DNA of 64,000 nt, from NCBI GenBank assembly GCA_963723595.1, contig CAVRRQ010000006.1:1674001-1738000 (forward strand), in the 5' to 3' direction. This document shows, one piece after another, positions 52,288-61,940 of the stretch. This DNA comes from RYN-230 sp963723595 (GTDB lineage: Bacteria > Actinomycetota > Actinomycetes > Streptosporangiales > Streptosporangiaceae). The number at the start of each line of letters is the position of its first letter. Position 1 is the first letter of the stretch. A model generated the notes under the pieces. The model searched no databases. It was not told the DNA's origin and worked only from the letters and a program-made list of their open reading frames with translations. Made by a program: the position numbers and the translations under genes.

Positions 52288-53094
52288 TTAACCGCGCCGC
52301 GGAGGAGCACCAGATGGTGCCGCGAAGCTGCGCACGACGATCGCGGGGCTGCTGCCCAGATGAGACACTGGCGACGGGCTGGCATCATTCCGTGACCGCG
52401 GCGGCTCAGCCGCGAACGCGGCGGCGAAGATAGCAGTGACCCGTTCTGCCAGGTCATGTTTCTGCCATGGCAGGCCAACGCCGAGCAGGTAGTTCATGCG
52501 CTCTAGCATCATCGCGCACGCCAGTGCGGTGAGCTCCGCGTGTCGCGGCGGATCTGCGGCATCAGCAGGCGTGGTCATTCCGCGGGTGATCGCATCAGCG
52601 AGCCGCCACAACAGCCGCAGCCCGGAACGTTGCACGTTCTGGTTGACTGCATCCGCGTTACTCAGGAGACGGAGCGCCGTATTGTGCTCAGCGTAGGTAT
52701 CGCAGAACCGGCGTACCCACGACAGCAGCGCAGGCCGGCCTGCCTCGCCCCTGCTCACGCGCGGGAAGGCAGCCACAACGGCGTCCATGTCGCGCAGCGC
52801 GTCGCGGGTAAGGGCTGCCAGCAGGTCTTGCTTGCTGGAGAAGTACAGGTAGAAGGTCCCATGCGAGGTCCCCGCGAGCCGCACCACGTCGTTGACCCGC
52901 AGCGCCTGGAAGCCCTGCTGGCCTGACACGGTCCGCGCGGCGTCCAGCAGGCGCCCCCTGGTGTGCTGGCCCTGGCCCCGCCGTGTGGGCCGGGCGGCTG
53001 GGTCACGACGGTTTTGCCGCAGTGCGCGGGCCCGGTGGGGCACGCCGGGCCCGGCCCCGGCCGTCAATGCCGGGTTACTGCTGTCGATTGCCAC
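52288..53094 (-). CDS. TetR/AcrR family transcriptional regulator
   Basis: A 268-residue TetR protein with a basic N-terminal extension of about 40 residues, then RGRLLDAARTVSGQQGFQAL, RVNDVVRLAGTSHGTFYLYF and SSKQDLLAAL. The C-terminal part has AMMLERMNYLLGVGLPW, as in KstR-like regulators. GTG 53094 follows GGGAG. Palindrome site 3 (53177-53189) is 83 bp upstream, so it may regulate itself and the other genes carrying the motif. Confidence 0.85.
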   Translation of the reverse strand: MAIDSSNPALTAGAGPGVPHRARALRQNRRDPAARPTRRGQGQHTRGRLLDAARTVSGQQGFQALRVNDVVRLAGTSHGTFYLYFSSKQDLLAALTRDALRDMDAVVAAFPRVSRGEAGRPALLSWVRRFCDTYAEHNTALRLLSNADAVNQNVQRSGLRLLWRLADAITRGMTTPADAADPPRHAELTALACAMMLERMNYLLGVGLPWQKHDLAERVTAIFAAAFAAEPPRSRNDASPSPVSHLGSSPAIVVRSFAAPSGAPPRRG

Positions 53095-53438
53095 TCTTGG
53101 CTCCCAGATGCTTAAGTACCGGCGATAATGTGTATGTACTCCCCGCCGGGAGGATGCTCATGCGCAGATCCTATCTATCGTTCCACGATGCATCTGTCCA
53201 GCTGTGCATTTCCGGTTTCAGTGATGCGCGGGCCAGTGAATCTAGGAGCTGGGTGGTGGCCCTGTGCGGCGCGGCGCCTAGCCCTGCCAGGTCCTGAGGC
53301 GTTCAGGCCCGAAGATGAGGGAGCAGCCCGCCGGGATGGCGAGGCAGCCTGGTGGGCTCAATGCTGACTGCCCGGGTCAGCGGAGTGCACGGGGCCGTGC
53401 CAGCCGGTTCCGGGCACCGGCCGCGGCCCGTGTCCCCG
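53095..53438. other. 344 bp between TetR and MarR genes
   Basis: Non-coding; contains palindrome site 3. Short frames here are not supported. Confidence 0.45.
53172..53189 (-). promoter_or_regulatory. Perfect palindrome joined to a -10 (site 3)
   Basis: ATCGT-TCC-ACGAT (53177-53189) is perfect. On the minus strand it runs into TAGATA, a -10-like hexamer sharing the T, upstream of the TetR gene. Confidence 0.6.
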
Positions 53439-53888
53439 TCATGCGCCCACCACGAGCTCGTTCAGAGAACTGGCAAGATCATGCAGTTTGGCGAGATGAG
53501 CCTGCGTCAGCTGCGTGACGAGCGTGTCGCCCTTGCGGGTCAGCTCTATCCTGGCCACCCGGGCGTCCTCCGGATCCGTACGGCGGACGACCAGCCCAGC
53601 CGCCTCTGCACGGTCTATCAGTTCCACTGCGCTGTGATGACGCAGCAGCAGGTAATCAGCAATGTCGCCGACGGAAGGCGGCAGGTCACCGGGATGTCCT
53701 TTGACCGCCACCAGGAGCTGGTGCTGGACGTGGGTGACCCCGGCTTCGCGCGCCTGGCTCTCGCTCCAATGCTGGAAACGGCGCAGGCTCGCCCGGAACG
53801 CAAGCAAATGCTCGAAGTCCTCACGAGTTGGCTGGGCCAAGCCGGCCCTCCTCCGCTCGGGTGATACGTGCGCTCTTATCCCTTGCAT
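53439..53888 (-). CDS. MarR family transcriptional regulator
   Basis: A 149-residue winged-helix regulator: VTHVQHQLLVAVKGHPGDLP, SVGDIADYLLLRHHSAVELI, RAEAAGLVVRRTDPEDAR and RIELTRKGDTLV form the recognition helix and wing. ATG 53888 is the first start in the frame; no strong ribosome site was seen. No obvious target gene is adjacent. Confidence 0.88.
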   Translation of the reverse strand: MQGIRAHVSPERRRAGLAQPTREDFEHLLAFRASLRRFQHWSESQAREAGVTHVQHQLLVAVKGHPGDLPPSVGDIADYLLLRHHSAVELIDRAEAAGLVVRRTDPEDARVARIELTRKGDTLVTQLTQAHLAKLHDLASSLNELVVGA

Positions 53889-54728
53889 GCCACCGTGTGC
53901 ATGCCGCAGCCCACTTTACCCCCGGCGGCCGTGCCGCCTATCGCCATCCGATGTAGTGCCCGGGCCCGGCCATCCCGGACGGATTAAATCACGAGAAACG
54001 ACGCAGCAGACTCTCGTGGCACGTGTGTTAGGGCACGCTGCGTGCAGGCGGTTTTTGCTTCGTTCCGGCCCGCGTGCAGGCCGCTGATGTCGCCGCCCGG
54101 GTTTGCGGCCAGCGCTGCGCTCGCCGTCCCGCCAGCGGGGCAGCCGGTGAGGCGCCGGCACCGGGCCGAAGAGGGCTGGCCCGCGGCTCTTTGCACCAGC
54201 AGATGTCGAGCGAGCCTCCTGGGGTGGCCAGGGCCATGCCCCGCGGACAAATCGGTCGAGTGCCGGCGCTTGTACCAGTGGTCTTCCTCTGGCAGGCATG
54301 GCAGCAGCCCGCTCGCGCGATGGCAGCGTGCCTCCCCGTACGCTGCGACCATCCCCGGCCCGGCCCGCGTCACCGGTGCGCTGCGCCTCCTGGCAGGCCG
54401 CTTGTCTCGCGCGTGGCGGCGGCCAGGTCCCGCGACAAGTTCCGGATGCAGACGCCGCAGGCGCAGCCATTTCTTGCCCGGCAGCTGTCATCGGAGAGGT
54501 AGAACCTCGGGAACGCTGAGAGGATCTCCGGGGCATGCATGGTCCTGTCCGCTCTCGATTCCGCGTCCCGGCCCAGTACAGAAGCTCGGATCGACGCGGC
54601 TGAGGAGTCCCTTCCGCCGAGATCGCGGCGCAAAGCGCAGCTCGTGCCCGCCCTCATCCTCGGCGCCTGTCCCCTGGACGGCCAGCCCTCAACCCCCGAC
54701 CATCTCGCCGCAACCGAGCAAAGTACGG
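53889..54728. other. 840 bp without a confident gene
   Basis: Long overlapping GC-rich frames exist on both strands, including one running into the MgtC gene antisense, but none has a recognisable product. A minus-strand stretch at 54370-54657 with a CACGVC pair of cysteines is the only protein-like piece. Confidence 0.4.
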
Positions 54729-55481
54729 CTACTCGGCTCTGGTGTTAATGTCATCGGCCATTACTGCATGCACGCCGGGCAGCTCAGACAGCTGCGTCGC
54801 GAGGTCGTTGACGGAGCCCTTGCCGTAGACATGCAGGACTACCTCCACGGTGCCGTGACCGCTGGCCTGTCCGGCTTGCAGGAGCCCGCTGTCCATCTCC
54901 TCGGTGGACATCTGATCGACGGCGAAACCGTGACCGGTCGCGACACCGAGCACCTGGCGCAGGATGTCGCGGCCGCCGGGGTAGCGGACGCGGATGACCG
55001 ATATCGCCGTGGCGGAACTTGGCAGCCGCCGGGTAACCAGTGGGAGGACCCGGGCCACCAGCAAGTAGGCGCCGGTCGCCAGCGCGGCGAGGATGGGCAG
55101 CCGGGCACCCGCAGCCGCACCGACCGCGGCGGTGAGCCAGATGCCGGCCGCAGTGGTCAGCCCCCGGACTGAATCCCGGCGTACGAAGATGAGCCCGGCG
55201 CCGAGAAACCCGATTCCGGTGACGATCTGCGCGGCCACCCGCGACGGATCGAGGACCACCCGCCCGGGCTCGAGCACGTCGGTGAACCCGTACTTGCTGA
55301 TCAGCATGAACAGCGCGGCACCGACCCCCACCAGGGTGTGCGTCCGCAGGCCGGCGCTCTTCTGCCGCATCTCGCACTCCATGCCGATGACCGCCGACAG
55401 CAGCAGGGCCAGGCCGAGCTGACTGGCCTGCGACCAGATTCCCGGGGCCGCTTTGGCCCCGGCAGCCAGGAAATGGCTCAT
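54729..55481 (-). CDS. MgtC/SapB family membrane protein
   Basis: A 250-residue protein with the MgtC domain: LGLALLLSAVIGMECEMRQK, SAGLRTHTLVGVGAALFMLI, RVAAQIVTGIGFLGAGLIFV and GLTTAAGIWLTAAVGAAAGA, i.e. four to five helices. A C-terminal cytoplasmic ACT-like domain of about 90 residues follows. MgtC proteins are linked to Mg2+ limitation and virulence or acid survival and can inhibit the F-type ATP synthase. ATG 55481 is consistent with family length. Confidence 0.9.
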   Translation of the reverse strand: MSHFLAAGAKAAPGIWSQASQLGLALLLSAVIGMECEMRQKSAGLRTHTLVGVGAALFMLISKYGFTDVLEPGRVVLDPSRVAAQIVTGIGFLGAGLIFVRRDSVRGLTTAAGIWLTAAVGAAAGARLPILAALATGAYLLVARVLPLVTRRLPSSATAISVIRVRYPGGRDILRQVLGVATGHGFAVDQMSTEEMDSGLLQAGQASGHGTVEVVLHVYGKGSVNDLATQLSELPGVHAVMADDINTRAE

Positions 55482-55715
55482 AGTCAGCCCCCCGCGTACC
55501 GCATTATGGCCTGACCAGCTCGCTTCGCGATCCGCCGCGCGGGAGCTGGGACGTCCCTGAGATCAGATCTGCGTGCCCGCGAGCCGCGCAGCGGGCCCAG
55601 CTGACTGCAGCCGGCAGGTGCCGCCCCTTCGATCGCCGCGCTGGGAGGCCCAGGCGGCAATGGCAGCTGTGCACGGCCGCTGCGACCGCCACAGCTGCGC
55701 CTGGGCGCAGGCCCG

Positions 55716-56034
55716 CTAGCGGTGGGCTCCACTCGGGTCATTTTGCTGCGCAGCTGTCCGCATCGGTTGCCGTTCCTCGTCAGTGGTCCCTCCCCAGATG
55801 CCGTGCTGTCCCGTGTCCAGCGCGTAGGACAGGCAGGTGGGGCTGCACCAGGCAGCGCCCGCAGATCGCTTTGGCCTGCTTGATCTGGGGAAACGAGGCT
55901 CCCATTGCCCCTATGGGGAAGAAGATCCCTTGGTTCGCGCCGCGGCAGGCCTCGTGCGCCATCCAGCCATCGGAAGGCACGAAAAACTGCTGGCGCCTGA
56001 CCGGGCTCCTGAGCCTAGCGTAAATAGCGGACAT
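55716..56034 (-). pseudogene. WhiB family regulator, one-base frameshift
   Basis: The N-terminal frame gives DGWMAHEACRGANQGIFFPI and KQAKAICGRCLV. An extra base in a CCCC run (55839-55842) shifts the frame; the other frame restores PTCLSYALDTGQHGIWGGTT and DEER, including the last cysteines and the GIWGG turn, with a stop at 55716. All four cysteines are present if the base is removed. It may be a real mutation or a sequencing error in a homopolymer. Confidence 0.75.
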
Positions 56035-56035
56035 T

Positions 56036-56053
56036 AAACTATCGTATCACGAT
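56036..56053 (-). promoter_or_regulatory. Perfect palindrome joined to a -10 (site 4)
   Basis: ATCGT-ATC-ACGAT (56041-56053) is perfect. On the minus strand it continues as TAGTTT, sharing the T, immediately before the WhiB-like gene at 56034, implying a very short leader. Confidence 0.6.
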
Positions 56054-56559
56054 GTTTTATCTTTCTCCCGAGTGCCCGTCTTCTCCGCGAGTTCCCTAGC
56101 CACGCACATCGCGGTCTTGCGTCACCTGGACCGGGCTGCGGTGAACGAGGCCGCTGGCCGGCCGGATCCACTCGCGCCGAACGGGCCGCGGCTGCCCCGC
56201 GTGCTGCGTGCCGTCGCACGGCCTTGCTGTCGCCGCCTCGCGGCCCGCGCGGCTGAGTGCTGCTCCTGCCTATGATCTTGATCACATGCCATGCCGGCTT
56301 CTTATCTTCCAGCCCGCGCAGTCGTATCGCCGTACGACGTATTTGGGTGGGTCCAGCTGTTCATCACGTGCCGTGCCGGCGAGGCCGGAAGCTGGCGCAC
56401 GACCCCAAGTACGCGGTCGTCCCGCAGCGGCAGCGGCTGGAAGCGCGCTCCCGCGCCGCCAGCTGACCGGCCGGGAGCCGGTCAGCTCGGTGCCAGTCAG
56501 GGTTGCAGTGCCGGTCAGGTTAGGGCCGGTCAGGTCAGTGCCCACAGCAGCGCGGCACT
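56054..56559. other. 500 bp without a gene; pentapeptide-like scrap
   Basis: A minus-strand frame at about 56480-56545 reads DLTGPNLTGTATLTGTELTG, like a few pentapeptide repeats, but it has no complete gene around it. Nothing else is recognised. Confidence 0.35.
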
Positions 56560-57091
56560 CACCAGGCCGGTGAGCGCCACCGCTGGCTGGCCCCTTCGGG
56601 CTGGTCGGCCTGCGGCGCGTCCAGCGAGCACGGCTGCATGAGAAGCCTCGCCTGCCGGGGTCACGGATCGCGCCCTCCGGGACTCCAGGTGCGTCGCCGG
56701 GTCGGCGTCGCCGGGCGCGTGACCCAGCCGCTGCGTCAGCTGGTGCGCGGCTGACCGGACCTGCAGCTGCAGCTCCTGCACCGGCCGCTCAATATGCGCG
56801 TGCCAGCGCTTGTCCCGGACGTAACGCTTGATCTCCCCGGTGATGCACGGTTGCGCATACGCGCTCAGGTCATGCCCGATGTCAGGATCGAACTTGTTGA
56901 TGGCCTTTATCAGGCCCCAGGTGTCCGGCCTGGACGAGATCCTCCGTCGGCTCCGGGCTGCGCGCGTACCGATGGGCACAGGCCCATACCAGGCCGCCGC
57001 GGTACCTGGCTCCCGGCAGGCTGGGCGACCGGCGTCTCCCGCCCCGCAAGCGCCAATGCTGGCGGTAAGCGATCATCCGTCCTTCCTTCAC
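56560..57091 (-). pseudogene. SigB/SigF-type sigma factor relic
   Basis: Two frames together give ACAHRYARSPEPTEDLVQ, then GLIKAINKFDPDIGHDLSAY and AQPCITGEIKRYVRDKRWHA, which is sigma region 2 of SigB/SigF-type factors, followed by ELQLQVRSAAHQLTQRLGHA (region 3). Frames change near 56930 and the protein runs into unrelated Ala/Arg-rich sequence after region 3; region 4 is absent. It is a decayed gene. Confidence 0.75.
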
Positions 57092-57297
57092 GGGCCGCGG
57101 CTACCCCATCGTGGTCCGATATGAACAGCCAGCGAGGTCGCTTTTGTGGCCTGCCGGCGGAGGATGGCGCAGTCGGGCGAGAATCCGTGATCTTCTGGCG
57201 CGAAGGGTGGCCATGAAAAAACTGCCTCCCGGCAAACTGGGCCGGCCGTTCTCGTGAACCGAGTCGTTTAGGGACCGGCTTACCGGTGGAAGAAAAT

Positions 57298-57315
57298 ATC
57301 GGACAACGATATAAT
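57298..57315 (+). promoter_or_regulatory. Palindrome joined to a consensus -10 (site 5)
   Basis: ATCGG-ACA-ACGAT is followed by TATAAT (57310-57315), a perfect -10 sharing the T, about 65 bp before the YaaH-type gene. No -35 consensus lies at the correct distance in this or the other four sites. Confidence 0.65.
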
Positions 57316-57380
57316 ATGCGTGCCCAGCGGTTAGCTGGCAAGGACACGTGGGGCCGGTGGCCCCGGATTAGGAGTATCTG

Positions 57381-58187
57381 ATGGCAGACCCACGTCATGA
57401 GCGCGACAGCCTGCATGGAGGCAGCCTGCCCGGCGGGCAGGCGCGTGACGGCCACGCGCGCAGTTTCGAGGAACTAGCAGTGGCCGAGGACCATGCCGGA
57501 TGGATGTCCCGCAGCCGGGTGCTCCTGACCCCCATCGCGGCACCATCGATCATGGGGCTGTTCGGATTCATGATCGCCACACTGATGCTGGGAGCTTGGC
57601 AGGCGGGCTGGTACGGCACCGCGCTCACCCCGCTGCTGATATTCCCGTTCGCTATGGTGGCTGGCGGGATCCTGCAGTCGATCGCCGCTATCGCCAGCTT
57701 CCGTGCCCGCGACGGGGTCGCTGTGGCGGCGCACACCGCCTGGGGCAGCTTCTGGATCGCGTGGGGGATCTATGAACTGCTGGTCGCCGTGCACGTGCTG
57801 CCGATCATCCCCCTGGGGGCGGCGAGCCCGTCGTTCGCCTTCTGGTTCATTGCGCTGACCCTGGTGACCATCTTCGGGGCGCTCGGCGCACTGGCGCAGA
57901 ACATGGGCGTGTTCATCACCATGAGCACGCTGGCCGCAGGTTCGGCGCTGACCGCCGCGGGCTTTTACGCCGGCAGCCTGGGCACGCTGCGGATCGGCGG
58001 CTGGCTGTTCGTGGTGTCCGCGGCGGCGGCATGGCTGACCGCGGGAGCCATGGTGCTGGAGCACTCCTTCGGCCGGACAATCGTCCCGCTCGGCAGGTGG
58101 AGCAAGCGAGGCAACATTCCCGGCGCCAAGGCGACGGACCCTATCGCTTACCCGGCGGGCATGCCGGGAGTCCGGGTCGGCCAGTGA
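57381..58187 (+). CDS. GPR1/FUN34/YaaH family acetate transporter-like protein
   Basis: A 268-residue inner-membrane protein with six helices from about residue 50 to 230. The family motif region is APSIMGLFGFMIATLMLGAW followed by QAGWYG, and later FGALGALAQNMG. Family members carry acetate or succinate, or ammonium in yeast. The N-terminus of about 45 residues is hydrophilic. TTAGGAG lies 7 bases before ATG 57381. Palindrome site 5 is upstream, suggesting control with the neighbouring stress genes. Confidence 0.85.
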   Translation: MADPRHERDSLHGGSLPGGQARDGHARSFEELAVAEDHAGWMSRSRVLLTPIAAPSIMGLFGFMIATLMLGAWQAGWYGTALTPLLIFPFAMVAGGILQSIAAIASFRARDGVAVAAHTAWGSFWIAWGIYELLVAVHVLPIIPLGAASPSFAFWFIALTLVTIFGALGALAQNMGVFITMSTLAAGSALTAAGFYAGSLGTLRIGGWLFVVSAAAAWLTAGAMVLEHSFGRTIVPLGRWSKRGNIPGAKATDPIAYPAGMPGVRVGQ

Positions 58188-58290
58188 CCCACCCCGGGCA
58201 CCGGCCGCTCCCCAGCGCGGCCAGTGCCCGGCCGGCGGCCTCCCGCGGGCCGTCCCTGGCCCCGCTGGGATCTGCTGTGCGTGAACACTG

Positions 58291-59226
58291 ATGGCCTTCA
58301 TCCTCGCCGTCCTGGCGGCCTGCGCGAACGCAACGTCTTCGGTCCTGCAGCGCAAGGCCAACCGGGATGTACCGCGGAAGGACAACCTGAGCTGGAGGCT
58401 GATCCGCGACCTGCTGCACGAGCCGGTTTGGTTCGGCGGCATCCTGGCGCTCATCGCGGGATTCCTGCTGCAGGCGACGGCGCTGGGGACGGGCGGCCTG
58501 GCGGTGGTGGAGCCGATCCTGGTGCTCGAGCTGCCGGTGACGCTGATCCTGGCGTCGCGGGCATTCCGCGCCCCGATGGGCTGGCGGGAGTGGGCCTCCG
58601 CGACGGCGATGGCGGCGGGCCTGGGCGGCCTGCTGTATGCGCTGTCACCGACGGCGGGCAATACCACCGGGCTGCGCTGGCAGGTCTGGGTGATCGGCGT
58701 CGGCGCTAGCCTGTGCCTGGTGGCGGCCCTGGCCGCCTGGGCGCGGCGCGAGTCGGCCAGGTGGCGCGGCGACCGGGCGGCCGATGGATCCCGGCAGGCG
58801 GCAGTGCTCGGGGTGGCGGGCGGATCGGCATTCGGGCTCACGGCCGCGCTGATGAAAGGAATGACGCAGGCCTTCGCCCACGGGTTCGGGGCGCTGTTCA
58901 CAAGCTGGCAGCTTTACGCAATGATCGCCACCGGCCTTCTGGGGATGTTCCTGACGCAGTCCGCGCTGAACGCCGGCCGGCTGCTCGCCGCTCAGCCCGG
59001 CCTGACGCTATCGGACCCGATCGTGTCCATCATCTGGGGCGTGCTCGCCTTCGGCGAGCGGGTCCGGGGCGGGCCATTCATCCTCGTGGACGTGATCTGC
59101 CTCGCCGTGATCGCCGGGGCGGTCCTGTCGCTGGCCCACTCGCCGCTGCTAGGCGACCACAGCTCCGAACCACGGGAGCGCGGCCGTGCCGCCCAGCCGG
59201 GCACTTCGGCAAGGGACCCGCGGTGA
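58291..59226 (+). CDS. DMT family transporter
   Basis: A 311-residue membrane protein with about nine to ten helices: ILAVLAACANATSSVLQRKA at the start, GGLAVVEPILVLELPVTLIL, then a second half with GGSAFGLTAALMKGM, AAQPGLTLSDPIVSIIWGVL and a final helix. The pattern matches DMT/EamA-type exporters (NIPA-like subgroup). It follows the YaaH gene by about 100 bp and overlaps the start of the MFS gene (GTGA), so the three may form an operon. Confidence 0.82.
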   Translation: MAFILAVLAACANATSSVLQRKANRDVPRKDNLSWRLIRDLLHEPVWFGGILALIAGFLLQATALGTGGLAVVEPILVLELPVTLILASRAFRAPMGWREWASATAMAAGLGGLLYALSPTAGNTTGLRWQVWVIGVGASLCLVAALAAWARRESARWRGDRAADGSRQAAVLGVAGGSAFGLTAALMKGMTQAFAHGFGALFTSWQLYAMIATGLLGMFLTQSALNAGRLLAAQPGLTLSDPIVSIIWGVLAFGERVRGGPFILVDVICLAVIAGAVLSLAHSPLLGDHSSEPRERGRAAQPGTSARDPR

Positions 59227-60875
59227 CCGGCCCGGTGGGCCTGCTGACGGGGGTAGCGCGGCGGGTACGTGACATTGCGGTGAATGCGGCTGGCGGGCCC
59301 GCCAGGGCCCGGGTGGTGGTGATCTTGGCGGCGGTGCTCGGCCTAGATGGCGCGGACACCGGGACGGTCACCTCCACCGAGAACAACCTGGAACACGTCT
59401 TTCATATCGGCAACGCCGAGATCGGCATCCTGCTATCGGTAGTGTCCCTGGTGGGCGCACTGTTCACGATCCCCATGGGAGTGCTTACTGACCGTACCAA
59501 CCGGGTGCGGCTGCTGACATTCAGCATCGCGTTGTGGGCAGTGGCTGTCCTGTTCTCCGGCGCCGCGACGTCGTTCGTGTGGCTGCTGGCCGCCCGGGTG
59601 GGCCTGGGCGTGGTGACCGCGACCGCGGCACCGGTGGTGGCCTCACTGACCGGCGATTTCTTCCCGGCCAGTGAACGCGGCCGGATGTATGGGCTGATCG
59701 TGGGCGGGGATCTCATCGGTAACGGGATCGGCTATGTCATCTCCGGCGACATCTCCAGCGTTCTCCCGTGGCGATTCGCCTTCTGGTGGCTGATCGTGCC
59801 GAGCCTGGCGCTGGCCTGGGTTGTGCGGCGGCTGCCGGAGCCGGCCCGTGGCGGGCAGAGCCAGCTGCAGCCCGGCGCGCAGACCATCCGTGGCGCGGCC
59901 GACGCCGGAGAGCAGGGCCCTGCGGCGGTGAGCGCCCCGGCCGGGGACGAGAAACAAGACAACCTTGCCGTGCGCGAAGCCCGCCGCGAGCACGTGCAGC
60001 CGCAGCCTGAACTGGTGCTGCACGATGACCCAACTGGGTACTCGATCTGGTGGGCGATCCGCTACGTGCTGCGGGTGCGCACCAACGTGGTGCTCATCGT
60101 CGCATCCGCCCTCGGCTACTTCTACTTCAAGGGCCTGGACTCCTTCGCGACCATATTCGCGATTTCCCGGTACGGGATCAGCAAGCCCGAAGCGACGTTC
60201 CTAGTGGTCGTCGTGGGCGCCGGCGCCCTGGTCGGGGTATACGCCGGGGGACGATTCGCCGACTGGCTGCTGCGCCGCGGCCACATCCGGGCCCGCGTCG
60301 TGGTCCCCACGGCCTGCCTCCTGCTCATATCCCTGTTTCTCGGGCCGGCGTTCGCCACCACCACGGCGCTCCTCGCGCTGCCGCTACTGATCATCGGCGC
60401 GTTCCTGCTCGGCGCGCCGCAGCCGCCGCTGGACGCTGCCCGGCTGGATATCATGCCCGCCCAGATGTGGGGACGCGCCGAGGGCGTCCGGACCGCGCTG
60501 CGGACCCTCGCGGAGGCGGCCGCTCCGACGCTGTTCGGTTACATGTCGCAGTACGTTTTCGGCGGCCCCGCGTCCTCCGGCAGCCGCCCGAGCGGTGCCG
60601 GATCGAGCCGCACGCTGAGCCCAACGGGGGCCACCGCGCTAGCAGACACGTTTCTCGTCTTCCTCGTCCTGCTAGTGATCGCGGGCATGCTCGCGCTGTT
60701 CGCCCTGCGCACCTACCCACGCGACCTGGCCACCGCTGCGGCCTCAGCGCAAGCCATCGCCGCCGTCAAAAGAGCTGACGGCTCCGCGCCCAGCGAGGAC
60801 AGCCCCGGCCCGGCGGCCGGCCGGCAGCCCCCGGCCGAGCAGCGCGGGCCACCCGGGCCGCGAGAGCGGCGGTAA
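59223..60875 (+). CDS. MFS transporter
   Basis: A 550-residue transporter with 12 helices. Between helices 2 and 3 it has GVLTDRTNRVRLLTFSIALW, followed by the family's VGLGVVTATAAPVVASL and FFPASERGRMYGLI. A cytoplasmic loop of about 80 residues (residues about 215-295, Gln/Ala/Glu-rich) separates the halves, and the C-terminus is Pro/Gly-rich. GTG 59223 overlaps the upstream stop. It resembles spinster-like or sugar-type MFS proteins; the substrate is unknown. Confidence 0.85.
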   Translation: MTGPVGLLTGVARRVRDIAVNAAGGPARARVVVILAAVLGLDGADTGTVTSTENNLEHVFHIGNAEIGILLSVVSLVGALFTIPMGVLTDRTNRVRLLTFSIALWAVAVLFSGAATSFVWLLAARVGLGVVTATAAPVVASLTGDFFPASERGRMYGLIVGGDLIGNGIGYVISGDISSVLPWRFAFWWLIVPSLALAWVVRRLPEPARGGQSQLQPGAQTIRGAADAGEQGPAAVSAPAGDEKQDNLAVREARREHVQPQPELVLHDDPTGYSIWWAIRYVLRVRTNVVLIVASALGYFYFKGLDSFATIFAISRYGISKPEATFLVVVVGAGALVGVYAGGRFADWLLRRGHIRARVVVPTACLLLISLFLGPAFATTTALLALPLLIIGAFLLGAPQPPLDAARLDIMPAQMWGRAEGVRTALRTLAEAAAPTLFGYMSQYVFGGPASSGSRPSGAGSSRTLSPTGATALADTFLVFLVLLVIAGMLALFALRTYPRDLATAAASAQAIAAVKRADGSAPSEDSPGPAAGRQPPAEQRGPPGPRERR

Positions 60876-61691
60876 CAGTCGCCGCCTAATCGTCATGCTG
60901 GGATCCGCTCCTGCGTTATGGAGTGAGCCCGCCGGACAGACGACAGGTCGGTGACGGGGCTCCTGGCCCAAGCTCTTATCAGGTCAGATCTATCTGGCCG
61001 GTGCTCACCGCGGCGCCGCACCGGACCGGACGACGCTGGCCTCAGCCGGATGCTGTCAACCGGGGCGATACCCCCTGCAAGCCCACTGTCACGATCAGTG
61101 CAAAACTGCTATCTCAAAATGGCCTCGTGCCTGTGGCATCGGTCATGTATTAGGCGACAGAGGCGAGCACGATTCTGCCTTCATCCTGGTGCTGCCTAGT
61201 GGTCGCGCGTCGGTCGTGAGGTGGGCGCGGAAGCACCGCAGTCCGAGCACCTACCCCCGCACCGATCCGTCGCCGCTGCCTCGGCCCCCACGCAAGGCAC
61301 CAGGCAATCCGGCCGGTTTCGCGCCGGTCGGGGCGGGCGGCGGCTGCTTCCGGCCGAGGGAGGATCCCGCTGGAACCAGCGGGCCCGGTCCCGGGCACAG
61401 TCCCCAGCGGGCATGGAGCTGGGCTGCTGCTCGGCGGCCGCGCAGTACGCCACGGGCCGCCTGATCGCGCCGGTGGCAGCGGCGCGCTACATTACCGCCG
61501 CAGCGGAGGCGAGAGTAGGCAGAGACCTGCTCGAGGTAGTCGCCGACGGCGCCAACCCGCGGTCGCTGGTCGGCGACACCCGGGGCAAGGGCTGCCCGCG
61601 GTCCGGCTGGCCAGCGTCGCCACCAGCTTCCGGGACGCCTGCCTGAGCTGCAGTTCCCGCCAGCATTTTCGGCCTGCGGGGACGGTAGCCA
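60876..61691. other. About 800 bp without a confident gene
   Basis: Contains only short unsupported frames on both strands. A GGCGG...CCGCC repeat just after the MFS stop may act in termination. Confidence 0.4.
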
Positions 61692-61940
61692 GGGTTCGCT
61701 GGCCAGGGCGGGTGGTGGCGTCGAGTGGTGTGAGCCCGTGGTTGGAGGGGGGATCGAGGGAGCTGCGGATAGGGCACCAGCGGGCGAGGTCCGCCTGGGT
61801 GTGGCGCATGGCCGCTTTGACGGCCTGCTCGGAGCAGTTGTTCATCCAGTCGAGGGCGAACTCGCTGGTGAACGCATCCGAGCGGGATGCTACCAGGTGC
61901 TGCCAGTTCGGGAGATCCCTTCGCTCCCCGCTGATCCGGC
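61692..61940 (-). pseudogene. Possible IS66-type transposase C-terminal relic
   Basis: A minus-strand frame gives EFALDWMNNCSEQAVKAAMR and ADLARWCPIRSSLDPPSNHG, which resembles the end of IS66-like transposases (NNxAERAVK...LARWCRIRSYLxxAxxHG). Only about 60 residues remain and the assignment is from memory. It lies immediately downstream of the aldose epimerase stop. Confidence 0.4.

Noticed and set aside
54042..55172. 376-codon plus-strand frame between MarR and MgtC
   Set aside because: Its second half is antisense to MgtC and the first half has no recognisable domain or ribosome site.
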